Below are positions 42,398 through 50,627 of a stretch of 64,000 nucleotides of DNA, piece after piece (position 1 is the stretch's first letter; each line of letters starts with the position of its first letter). The notes beneath the pieces are model-generated. The model worked only from the letters and a program-made list of their open reading frames with translations, was not told where the DNA came from and did no database searches. Made by a program: the position numbers and the translations under genes. The DNA is from Candidatus Leptofilum gracile (GTDB lineage: Bacteria; Chloroflexota; Anaerolineae; Promineifilales; Promineifilaceae): contig JADJOJ010000007.1 of NCBI GenBank assembly GCA_016713825.1, forward strand, positions 868,001 through 932,000, read 5' to 3'.

Positions 42398-44215
42398 TTA
42401 GGGGATGCCAATAGGCAGCGGCTGGGGTGCCACGCGCACCAAAATTTCGGCATTGCTGCCCACCACTACCTGGCTGTAGTTCAAGAACGGCACCACCACA
42501 CGCACGGCACCTGCGGCATTTACGGCCGTAAACGCCACCACGCCCGTCTCATTGGTATGCCCAAAAGAGATCAGTTCGCCCGTGCCGTTGTCGTACAGGG
42601 CCACGGCCGCATTCACAATGCCTTCCGTAAGCTCCGGCAAGAAATTGTTGTTGCTGTCATAGTACAGCGTGACATTGATATTGGCCGATTGCGTACCGCC
42701 CCCCGCTGGCGTAGACGTGGGCAGCGGCTGGAACTGCACCACCGGCGGTGGCGCAGGCGTTGGCGTAAAAAATTGCGAGAAATCAATCGGCGTGGGGGTG
42801 GGGAACGGGGTGGGGAATTCCACCGTCGGCTGCGGTGTAGCAGTGGCAAACGTACCGCCAGTGCCCCCCGTGCCACCGGTAAACGTGGTCGTTGGCGCAG
42901 GCGTTGGCGTTGGCGTCGATTCCAATGCCGTGCAGGTAAGATCATATTCATGCAAAGCCGCTTCATCCAGCGGCGGTTCATTCACCGGCCCAATCACAAT
43001 GAACAGCCAGCCCGTATAAGTGGCAAAATAACTCAACTGGCTACCAAAATCCAACCCGCCCTTGTCATCATTGCCCAGCCACGGGTTAAAGGGATTGCCG
43101 TTGCTATCCCAAAAGATCATGTTGGTATCTGCGGCCGAACCTGGGGGAATGATGGTCTCGCACGTATAAAATATTCCCGGCTTCACCCACATCTTAAAAA
43201 TATCGGTGTCACGCGGGCTGCCGAGTGAAGGGACGAAGTTCATGCCGCTTTTGGTCTCACCGGTTACCATCAAACAGGCGGTATCGATGGTGCTGTTAAA
43301 CTCGCACACATCGGCAGCGGCGGGGAAGCCAGGTGGGGGCGTGGTGGTTGGGTCTACGGTGGAATCCACGCCAAAGCAATACAGCTTGTTCACCGGATCC
43401 ACGGGTGATTTGTTGGTGACACGGGCGTAATAATATCCGTCGGAGCTGGCCGTAAAGCGCACTTCAGAACGGAAAACACCCGCCGAAACGTCATCGTTGC
43501 TGGCGATGAGCGATTGGTTGGGGTTGTACACATCCAACACGGTGTCCAGACCTGCGTCCAGATCGGAAGTGGAAACGATGTAGGTAATGCCAGCTTTGCC
43601 CCACCAGCGGAAGTAATCCTGGTCGCCGGGCGGGTAGAAGGTTAAATCACAAAGGTCGGGAGCACCTGCGGCCGTTTCTGTGGCTTCGTTGATGGTGTTG
43701 TTGGGCTCCTGGGCATCGGCGAAGATTTGCGGTGTGGGGGTTGCTCCCCCGTCGTTGTCGGTAATGTTAATGGAGGCGACGCTGGGGGAACCGAGGGTGG
43801 CGCTTACCGGGTTGGTAAGCTGCAACAAAAAGGATTGGGTGCCTTCAACGGCCGTATCATCCACAATGGGAATGCTAATTTGTTTGGGCGTGGTGTCGTT
43901 AATGCCAAAGGTGATAATGCCGGTGACAGCTACGTAATCTGAGACGGCAACGGCCGTTCCGTTGGCCGTTGAATAGCTGACGGTAATCACCTCGGTTGGG
44001 GCAACGTTGATGTTGACGTTTAAGTTTGCCGTTCCGGCATTTTCTGCGACGTTTAAGTTGCTGTTGTTCAGAGAAAGAATAGGCAGCGTTTGTGCCTGAA
44101 CGGGGCTGGCCTGCTGAACCAGTCGATAAACGGTAACGGTGACAATCATGAGGATGGCAAAACTCAATAAAACCGAGCTGATGCGCCTCAATCGTTTGTT
44201 CTGAGAACTTGCCAT
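42398..44215 (-). CDS. Secreted Calx-beta/PPC/B-type repeat surface protein
   Basis: The 605 residues begin with a signal peptide (SVLLSFAILMIVTVTVYRLV). A Calx-beta domain follows at about 45-155 (LSLNNSNLNVAENAGTANLN, AVEGTQSFLLQLTNPVSATL, ITDND). Two segments then resemble pre-peptidase C-terminal domains (DYFRWWGKAGITYIVSTSDL; FKMWVKPGIFYTCETIIPP). A Pro/Thr-rich linker and a SdrD-B-like domain (VTLYYDSNNNFLPELTEGIV, GVVAFTAVNAAGAVRVVVP) end it. Calx-beta and SdrD-B folds bind calcium. It is likely an adhesive or sheath protein. Confidence 0.78.
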   Translation of the reverse strand: MASSQNKRLRRISSVLLSFAILMIVTVTVYRLVQQASPVQAQTLPILSLNNSNLNVAENAGTANLNVNINVAPTEVITVSYSTANGTAVAVSDYVAVTGIITFGINDTTPKQISIPIVDDTAVEGTQSFLLQLTNPVSATLGSPSVASINITDNDGGATPTPQIFADAQEPNNTINEATETAAGAPDLCDLTFYPPGDQDYFRWWGKAGITYIVSTSDLDAGLDTVLDVYNPNQSLIASNDDVSAGVFRSEVRFTASSDGYYYARVTNKSPVDPVNKLYCFGVDSTVDPTTTPPPGFPAAADVCEFNSTIDTACLMVTGETKSGMNFVPSLGSPRDTDIFKMWVKPGIFYTCETIIPPGSAADTNMIFWDSNGNPFNPWLGNDDKGGLDFGSQLSYFATYTGWLFIVIGPVNEPPLDEAALHEYDLTCTALESTPTPTPAPTTTFTGGTGGTGGTFATATPQPTVEFPTPFPTPTPIDFSQFFTPTPAPPPVVQFQPLPTSTPAGGGTQSANINVTLYYDSNNNFLPELTEGIVNAAVALYDNGTGELISFGHTNETGVVAFTAVNAAGAVRVVVPFLNYSQVVVGSNAEILVRVAPQPLPIGIP

Positions 44216-44454
44216 AGGGTCCTCAATCTACCTCTAAAGAGATTGGCGGCAGGGGGGCTGATGGAGCATTGACCAAACCACCACTTATTTGACATAACAA
44301 AACAGAGCTGTTCAAACGAACAGAACATGGGGATTATAAGGAGTGTGCAAAACAATAGCAAGTATGGGCGGCGGACGCTCATATAGGCGGGCAAAAAAAA
44401 ACGGCCGTTTCTGATGAGAAACGGCCGTGCCAACAAACCTATTCACAACGCCAA
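44216..44454. other. Gap between clpP and the Calx-beta gene
   Basis: It holds the clpP terminator (44391-44428) and the upstream region of the Calx-beta gene. AGGACC lies just before its ATG at 44215. I see no gene here. Confidence 0.5.
44393..44428 (-). terminator. clpP intrinsic terminator built from two ACGGCCGT palindromes
   Basis: On the minus strand ACGGCCGTTTCT and AGAAACGGCCGT form a perfect 12-bp stem with a four-base loop, followed by eight or more T. Each arm contains a full HIP-like palindrome. Confidence 0.9.
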
Positions 44455-45060
44455 TTAAGCAGCGGAAGACCCCGTCAACACCTCATCCACCAGGCCATAC
44501 TTCATCGCATCCTCAGCGTTCATGTACAGATCACGATCCGTATCTTCCTCAATGCGCTCCAGCGTTTGCCCGGTATGCTTAGACAAAATGCCGTTCAAAG
44601 AAGTACGCAAGCGCAAAATCTCTCGCGCCTGAATTTCAATGTCTGAAGCCTGCCCCTGTGCCCCGCCCAACGGTTGGTGCATATGGATGGTCGCATTCGG
44701 CAGCGCGTAGCGCATACCTTTGGCACCAGCTGTCAGCAAAATGGTGCCAAAACTGGCAGTAAACCCCACCGCCACCGTAGAAACCGGGCACTCTATCTGC
44801 TGCATGGTGTCGTAAATGGCCATGCCAGAATACACCTGCCCACCAGGGCTATTGATGTACATGCTGATCGGCTTGCTAGAATCCTCACGGGCCAGATACA
44901 GCAGTTGGGCCACAATCAGGTTAGCAATTTGATCATTGATGGGCGTACCCAGCATGATAATCCGGTTTTTCAGAAGCAGTGAAAAAATATCGTACGCGCG
45001 CTCACCTCGTCCATCAGATTCCAAAACCATCGGGACAAGCGACGTTGGCAAATTCATCAT
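44455..45060 (-). CDS. clpP: ATP-dependent Clp protease proteolytic subunit
   Basis: The product has 201 residues from the ATG at 45060, with AGGAGACACTTACTC upstream. The serine peptidase triad is visible: the serine in VGFTASFGTILL, the histidine in IHMHQPLGG, and the aspartate in EEDTDRDLYMNA. The serine context is TASFG rather than the canonical AASMG, so this is a divergent ClpP. YINSPGGQVYSGMAIYD is the handle/sensor helix. It lies just downstream of tig as in many bacteria. ClpX is not in the window. Confidence 0.93.
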   Translation of the reverse strand: MMNLPTSLVPMVLESDGRGERAYDIFSLLLKNRIIMLGTPINDQIANLIVAQLLYLAREDSSKPISMYINSPGGQVYSGMAIYDTMQQIECPVSTVAVGFTASFGTILLTAGAKGMRYALPNATIHMHQPLGGAQGQASDIEIQAREILRLRTSLNGILSKHTGQTLERIEEDTDRDLYMNAEDAMKYGLVDEVLTGSSAA

Positions 45061-45233
45061 GAGTAAGTGTCTCCTAGATTGTCGATAGCTGCGGCTGCCT
45101 TTCCGCCGTCCCACTTCTTTTTACACCAAAACAATGCTTTGGTAATCGCTTTCATTCAGCAGTCAGGCAGGATCATCACTACCGAGACAATAATGCAATG
45201 GCCGAAGTCTAGCCCGCTATCGTTAGATTTGCG

Positions 45234-46801
45234 TTATTCTGCTTCAGTTTCTTCAGCCGATTCTTCGACCGATTCTTCGACCGATGCATCGGCCACTTCT
45301 TCAGCCTCGGCCGATGCTTCGGCCACTTCAACCAGCTCGTCGGCGGGCGCTTCGGCAGCTTCTGCTTCAGGGGTCTCTACCACTGCTTCCAGTTCAACCA
45401 GGTCGGGCGCTTCGCCAGCCAGCACGGCCTTGATGCGCTCGTAGGTTTTTTCCATCAGCACTTCGCTGCTGAGCATGTCGAAGCCAGGGCCACTCTTGTA
45501 GTAATCACGCATGCCTTGCAGCAGCGCTTCATTGTCGCTGAATTGGCTCACGCGTTGGTCAATAACCGCGTCAATATCTTCTTCCGAGACACGCAGCTTT
45601 TCATCAAAGATGAACTGACGCAGGGCGAGCTGCCGTTTGAGCTGTTCCTCAGCCCCTACACGGAAGTTTTCGCGCAGCTTTTCTTCCTGAACACTTTGCA
45701 GCTGCAAGAAATCTTCCCAGCTCCAGCCAGCGCGGGTCACCTGGTTTTTGAAGTTGTCCATCATGCCGTCAATTTCTACTTCAACGGCCGCAGGCGGATA
45801 AACCAGGGTAGCTTCGGCCAGCAAATCATCGATCATATCTTCGACAAGCTGGTTTTTGGCCTCGCCTTCGGCGTTGTTTTGCAGCTCTTCGCGGATGGAG
45901 TTGCGCAGCTCTTCCAACGTTTCGAAGGTGCCTTCTAGTTTGGCCAGCTCATCATCCAGCGGGGGCAAATTCCGGCTGCGTACGTTGAGTACGGTTACGG
46001 TGAAGGTGGCTTCGCGGCCAGCCAATTCTTCCTCTTCAAAATCGTCGGGAAAGGTGATGTTGAACGATTTTTCTTCACCCGCCGAAAGGCCAACGACTTG
46101 ATCAACAAAATCCTGCCCCAGAAGACCTGTTTGGCATCCATCACCAGGTCTACATTTTCGGTATTGAAGATGACGTTATCTTCGGAATGATCGTGGTCGT
46201 GATCATGGTCAGCCTCCTCTTCGGTCTCTTCGGTCTCTTCGGCGTTTTCGGCTGCCTCTGGTTCGTCGGCATCATCGGCGGGCAGCAGTTCGCCCTTGCC
46301 GCTGAGGGTGACCATATCCCCCTGCTCTACCGGACGCACAGCGTCTTCCAGCTGTTGATGGCGGGCTTGAATACGCTCCAGCGCTTCGGCGATGGCTTCT
46401 TCGGTAATTTCGACTGGCTCGATCTCTTTGCGCAGCTCGCGGTAGTTGCCCAGGGTGGTTTCTGGGGTGAGCGGAATGGTGAACTTGAGCACCAGCGGCT
46501 CCATCTGCATGTCATCAAAGTTGGCGGGGGCGTAGATGTCGGGAGCAACTTCATCTAGCGCCTCGGTGAAGACAGATTGCAGCATATCTTCAACGGCTTC
46601 GGTGCGCAGGGCCTCGTGCCCAACGCGTTTGACAAGCACCTGGTAAGGCACTTTGCCCCGGCGGAAACCGGGGATGCTGACCTCTTTGGCCAGTTTGCGG
46701 GCCGTCACCCGCATCTGTTTTTCGACACGATCTTCGGGGACCTCGATGGTCATCAAAAGCTGTCGCTGATCATCTTGTTCTGTTTGAATCTTTAACGTCA
46801 C
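45234..46801 (-). CDS. tig: Trigger factor, with His/Asp-rich insertion and single frame break
   Basis: Trigger factor binds the ribosome exit and helps nascent proteins fold. The N-terminal domain contains SIPGFRRGKVPYQVLVKRVG, the FRxGxxP ribosome-binding loop. A PPIase-like domain starts near residue 160 (VEQGDMVTLSGKGELL) and is split by an acidic, His-rich loop (DHDHDHDH). The frame breaks at the C-run 46116-46119. One extra base joins to FVDQVVGLSAGEEKSFN and the C-terminal helical domain (AGREATFTVTVLNVRSR onward), giving 522 residues. The tail is very acidic and repetitive (EEVADASVEESVEESAEE). At 522 residues it is longer than typical (about 430). Confidence 0.92.
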
Positions 46802-46869
46802 GAGCTACCTCTCAAAAAAATTTTCTGCTTTGGGAAAGCCAGATGGATTGCTTTCTTCAAAATTCACAC

Positions 46870-46937
46870 GTGTCATTCCTGTTTTTACGGGAATCCATTG
46901 ATGGTGTGAAATGGATTCCCGCCTGCGCGGGAATGAC
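46870..46937. repeat. REP-like palindromic element
   Basis: GGGAATCCA and TGGATTCCC form an inverted repeat near 46890-46920, followed by CCCGCCTGCGCGGG. Related sequence occurs near 20540. It lies between tig and tRNA-Leu. Confidence 0.55.
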
Positions 46938-46957
46938 AGGTGAAGGATTAAAGAAAG

Positions 46958-46982
46958 GAGCGTTGCCTGGGCAGCAACGCTC
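46958..46982 (-). terminator. Terminator-like hairpin downstream of tRNA-Leu
   Basis: GAGCGTTGC and GCAACGCTC form a nine-bp stem with a seven-base loop. On the minus strand it is followed by CTTTCTTT, 18 bases after the tRNA 3' end. Confidence 0.65.
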
Positions 46983-46999
46983 TTCGTTTCTTAAAAAAG

Positions 47000-47081
47000 T
47001 GGGGATGGAGGGACTTGAACCCACACGCCTTGCGGCACATGATTCTAAGTCATGCGCGTCTGCCAATTCCGCCACATCCCC
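47000..47081 (-). tRNA. tRNA-Leu (UAG anticodon)
   Basis: On the minus strand GGGGATG pairs with CATCCCC. The anticodon stem CATGA/TCATG has loop CTTAGAA, giving TAG. A class II variable arm (TGCCGCAAGGCGT) and TTCAAGT T loop are present. No CCA is encoded. The discriminator is A. Confidence 0.95.
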
Positions 47082-47162
47082 AGCAAGCATATAATTATAC
47101 CACTGGACAAGTCATTGCCAAACGGGTTGCGCTTAAGGCGCAATCCCAATAAGATTTGGAAC

Positions 47163-48234
47163 ATGAAGCAATTTTTATGGGGCTTTTGAGTTATTAAAGG
47201 AAAGCGGCCAGGGGTGGTCGCGAGACAATGCGTCGCTATTTGCGGCGGCGTTGACCTATTACACCATTTTTGCGCTGGCTCCGCTGCTGGTCATTGGGGT
47301 GGCAGTGGCGGGGGCAGTGTTTAGCGATGCGGCCGTTCAGGGGGAGATTGTGGCCCAAATTGAGGGAACGGTAGGCAATGAAGCGGCCGTTGTGATTCAG
47401 GACCTCATTATCAATACGCGCCAGTCGGAAAATGGGGTATTGGCGACGGTGGTCAGTTCGCTGCTGCTATTTTTTGGTGCTTCGGGGCTGTTTTCGCAGC
47501 TACAGCGCACGTTGAACATGGTGTGGGGATTGCGCCCTGCCCCGCAAACGGGGATTTTGAATACGATTCGCAAGCGGGCGCTGGCGTTTAGCATGGTGCT
47601 GTTGGTGGGGTTGCTGATGCTGCTCTCTTTTGCCACGACGGCGGTGATTACGGCCGTTGGCGATCAGCTGGCCATCTGGTTACCGGGCATTGGGTCGCTG
47701 CTGCCGCAGATTAATTTTCTGGCATCGCTTATTATTTTGACCCTGCTGTTTGCCGTGCTGTTTAAGGTGCTGCCCGATGCCAAGATCACCTGGAAGGATG
47801 TGCTGCTGGGGGCGGCGGTGACCACCCTGCTGTTTATGCTGGGGCGGTACCTGATTAGCCTTTATCTCACGCGGGGCACATCTACCTCTGCCTATGGCGC
47901 GGCGGGGGCGCTGGTGTTGATTTTGCTTTTTGTGTATTACTCAGCCCAGATTTTTTTGTTTGGGGCGGAGTTTACGGCCGTTTATGCCAACAAGTACGGT
48001 TCTCGCCTACAACCTGCCGGGAATGCCGTCTGGCGAAACGGTGACACGGTAAATGGCCAGGGACGGCCAGAAGAAAATGCGTACCGCATCACGATGATTG
48101 TGCCAGAGGAGGAACGGCCGTTCCCCCCCACACCCGCTCGTTGGAGACGGCCGTTTGCCACTGGCCTGCTGGGTCTGGCGGCAGGGCTGCTGCTGGGCTT
48201 TTTGGGCAATTTGCGGAAGGAGAAAGGTAATTGA
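47163..48234 (+). CDS. YihY/UPF0761 family membrane protein, N-terminal frame break
   Basis: The clear family sequence starts at TYYTIFALAPLLVIG, with GASGLFSQLQRTLNMVWGL and GAAVTTLLFMLGRYLISLYL later. In that frame no start exists upstream. A single base change in one of the T-runs at 47172-47176 or 47184-47187 connects to ATG 47163. The joined N-terminus reads MKQF, ending in FELLKESGQGWSRDNASLF, a perfect YihY start. The 356-residue protein has about six helices. The C-terminal cytoplasmic tail has ERPFPP. The stop codon lies within the TAATTGAG hairpin repeat. The transport function is unproven. Confidence 0.82.
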
Positions 48235-48272
48235 GTAATTGGGTCATTACTCAATTACCTAATTACCAGTTA
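48229..48272. repeat. TAATTGAG-family hairpin repeat
   Basis: GGTAATTGAGTAATTGGG is followed by TCATTACTCAATTACCTAATTACC. The repeat provides the YihY TGA stop codon and ends just before the Nudix start. Confidence 0.75.
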
Positions 48273-48283
48273 CATTCCCCCTC

Positions 48284-48907
48284 ATGACCATTCACAAAGT
48301 CACGGCCTTCATCACCCGAGAGCGTCCTGCGGGGCGGCAGCTTTTGCTGTTTCAACATCCGCAGGCGGGGGTGCAGCTGCCGGCGGGGACGGTGGATGAG
48401 GGGGAGGGTTGGGAAACGGCCGTTCTGCGCGAAGCCACCGAAGAAACCGGACTCACCCAACTGACCATCCACCGCTACCTGGGCCAAATTGAAAACGAGC
48501 TGGCCGCCGGGGAAGCGATTTTGAACCAGGACAGCCCCATTTTTAGCCAGCCAGACGCAAGCTCCCTGCCATTTGCGCCGCTGATGAGCCGGGGCATGAC
48601 GTTTGCGGTCGGTGAGCAAAGCGGCAACTTCCACCACACCCGCTACACCGAATACGACCAACTGCCCAACCCCACCCAAATTACGCTCTACATTGACGGC
48701 TGGCTGCCCAGCGAGCGACTGAGCTGGCGCAAAACCCGCCACTACGTCCATCTACACTGCCATGAAGAAACGGCCGATCGCTGGACTCTCCCCAGCGACC
48801 GCAGCCATACCTTTGCCCCCTTCTGGGCCAATTTACAGCCCAAACCGGCCGTCGTTGCGCCGCAAACCCGCTGGCTGGATGATGTGTATGAGATGCTTTT
48901 GGCATAA
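48284..48907 (+). CDS. NUDIX hydrolase
   Basis: The 207-residue protein has a complete Nudix box, GTVDEGEGWETAVLREATEETGL, at about residues 31-53. The remainder (THRYLGQIENEL-like strand, long C-terminal part with RKTRHYVHLHCHEETADRW) is not diagnostic. The DNA encoding ETAVL in the box contains ACGGCCGT. The substrate is unknown. It follows the YihY gene after a hairpin repeat. Confidence 0.85.
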   Translation: MTIHKVTAFITRERPAGRQLLLFQHPQAGVQLPAGTVDEGEGWETAVLREATEETGLTQLTIHRYLGQIENELAAGEAILNQDSPIFSQPDASSLPFAPLMSRGMTFAVGEQSGNFHHTRYTEYDQLPNPTQITLYIDGWLPSERLSWRKTRHYVHLHCHEETADRWTLPSDRSHTFAPFWANLQPKPAVVAPQTRWLDDVYEMLLA

Positions 48908-48921
48908 GCTCAAGGAGTGAA

Positions 48922-49158
48922 ATGGAAGCAATTCTGGAATTTCTTGTCATATTTTTTCTAGGTTTCAGGTGGTTTTTACTTTTCTTTGGGATGGGTTTGA
49001 TAATCGTTCTTGTTTACCTGAAGGCACGAAAGCAAAATCAACCGTTTAGTTGGCCCATGATCCTAGGAATTTTAACAGCAATCGCGATAACGCTTATCTC
49101 TTTGTATAATATTATCGGGATAGATTATGGTCTAGCTCTTCCACCAAATTTTAGGTAG
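48922..49158 (+). CDS. Small two-helix membrane protein (78 aa)
   Basis: The start at 48922 follows CAAGGAGTGAA. There are two or three hydrophobic segments (LEFLVIFFLGFRWFLLFFGM, IIVLVYLKAR, MILGILTAIAITLISLYNII). It is AT-rich compared with neighbours. No family is recognised. Confidence 0.6.
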   Translation: MEAILEFLVIFFLGFRWFLLFFGMGLIIVLVYLKARKQNQPFSWPMILGILTAIAITLISLYNIIGIDYGLALPPNFR

Positions 49159-49338
49159 AAAAATCATAGCTGAATCAAACGGTCGTATTCCGCCACTTCG
49201 CATGTAGACAAAATACTATCCGCGTTCATCTGCGTAAATCCGCGTCCCATTTTTCAGTAGCCCCGCCCCCCAACATCCGGTACACTTTGCCAGCCGCAAA
49301 CGGCAACCACACGCAGTATTCAAAAATCGGAGCGCACC

Positions 49339-50583
49339 ATGAGTTATTCCCTCATCCACAATGGCACCGTGATTGACGGCAACGGCCGTTCCCCCATCCC
49401 CAACGCCGCCGTTCTCATCCGCGACAACAAAATTGAGCAAGTCGGCCGCAAAAGCGACATCCGCTTGCCCAACAGCGACGTGCAGATGATCGACGCCCAA
49501 GGCGGCCACATCCTGCCCGGCCTCATCGACACCCACATCCACTTCATCTTCGACGGCATCAACTTTAACGAAGCGATGAACACCCCCTTCTCCCTCAACT
49601 ACTACAAAGCAATCGAGCCGATGCGGCGCACGCTGGACGCAGGCATCACCTCCGTGCGAGACGCGGGCGGCGTGGATTTGGGCATGAAGCAAGCGGTGGA
49701 GCAAGGCTACATCGCCGGGCCGCGTATGCAAATTAGCATCAGCGTGCTCACCATCACCGGCGGGCACGGCGACAGCTGGCTGCCCTCTGGCCTCGATTTT
49801 GGCCTCATCCCCCCCACGCCGGGGCGACCCAGCGGCTTGTGCGACGGCGTAGACGAGGTGCGTAAAAAGGTGCGCGAAGTGCTGCGCGCCGGGGCCGACA
49901 TCATCAAAGTTTGCTCCACCGGCGGCGTCCTCAGCCCCACCGACCATCCCGAATTTACCCAGTTCACCCCGGAAGAACTGGCAGTGATGGTGCAGGAAGC
50001 GGCCTATCGGCGCGGCGTGAAGGTGATGGCCCACGCCCAGGGCGCGGAAGGCATCAAAAACGCGGTGCGGGCGGGCATCCACTCCATCGAGCACGGCATT
50101 TACGTGGATGACGAAGCGATTGAGCTGATGCTGGCGCGAGGCACCTTTTTGGTGCCGACGCTGCTGGCGCCGCTGGCTGTTTTGGAAGCGGCCGAAGCGG
50201 GCGGCAATATGCCGGAATGGGGCATCCGCAAATCGCGCGAGGTGATTGAGATTCACAGCGAGAACATCGGCAAGGCGTTTAAGGCGGGGGTGAAGGTGGC
50301 GATGGGCACCGACGCGGGCGTGATGAAGCATGGCACCAACCTGCGCGAGCTGGGGCTCATGTGCAACGTCGGCCTGTCGCCGATGGAGTCGATTGTGGCT
50401 ACCACCAAAACGGCCGCTGAGTGTCTGGGTTGGGAAGACAAGGTTGGCACGCTGGAAAGCGGCAAGTTGGCGGATGTCATCGTCACGCGCACAAACCCGC
50501 TGGCAGACATCCGCAGTTTGGAAGATGTGGACAATATTCGGCTGGTGATGAAGGACGGCCGTATCGTCAAAAACCTGATGTAA
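49339..50583 (+). CDS. Amidohydrolase family protein (imidazolonepropionase/prolidase-like)
   Basis: The 414-residue TIM-barrel metal hydrolase has ILPGLIDTHIHFIFDG (HxH metal ligands) near residue 58 and KVMAHAQGAEGIKNAV. SIEHGIYVDDEA and MGTDAGVMKHG follow with the last metal aspartate. The N-terminal VLIRDNKIEQVG and C-terminal LADVIVTRTNPLADI are the usual small beta-sandwich. Relatives hydrolyse Xaa-Pro dipeptides or imidazolonepropionate-like amides. It is followed by a hairpin and the NACHT gene. Confidence 0.85.
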   Translation: MSYSLIHNGTVIDGNGRSPIPNAAVLIRDNKIEQVGRKSDIRLPNSDVQMIDAQGGHILPGLIDTHIHFIFDGINFNEAMNTPFSLNYYKAIEPMRRTLDAGITSVRDAGGVDLGMKQAVEQGYIAGPRMQISISVLTITGGHGDSWLPSGLDFGLIPPTPGRPSGLCDGVDEVRKKVREVLRAGADIIKVCSTGGVLSPTDHPEFTQFTPEELAVMVQEAAYRRGVKVMAHAQGAEGIKNAVRAGIHSIEHGIYVDDEAIELMLARGTFLVPTLLAPLAVLEAAEAGGNMPEWGIRKSREVIEIHSENIGKAFKAGVKVAMGTDAGVMKHGTNLRELGLMCNVGLSPMESIVATTKTAAECLGWEDKVGTLESGKLADVIVTRTNPLADIRSLEDVDNIRLVMKDGRIVKNLM

Positions 50584-50587
50584 CTGG

Positions 50588-50620
50588 AACCTCCCGGAGG
50601 TTTGAAACCTCCGGGAGGTT
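50588..50620 (+). promoter_or_regulatory. 15-bp perfect hairpin that includes the NACHT ribosome site
   Basis: AACCTCCCGGAGGTT and AACCTCCGGGAGGTT form a perfect 15-bp stem with a three-base loop, starting five bases after the amidohydrolase stop. The 3' arm contains GGGAGG, which is the best Shine-Dalgarno of the next gene (ATG at 50628). When folded, the site is sequestered. Confidence 0.7.
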
Positions 50621-50627
50621 AGAAGCT

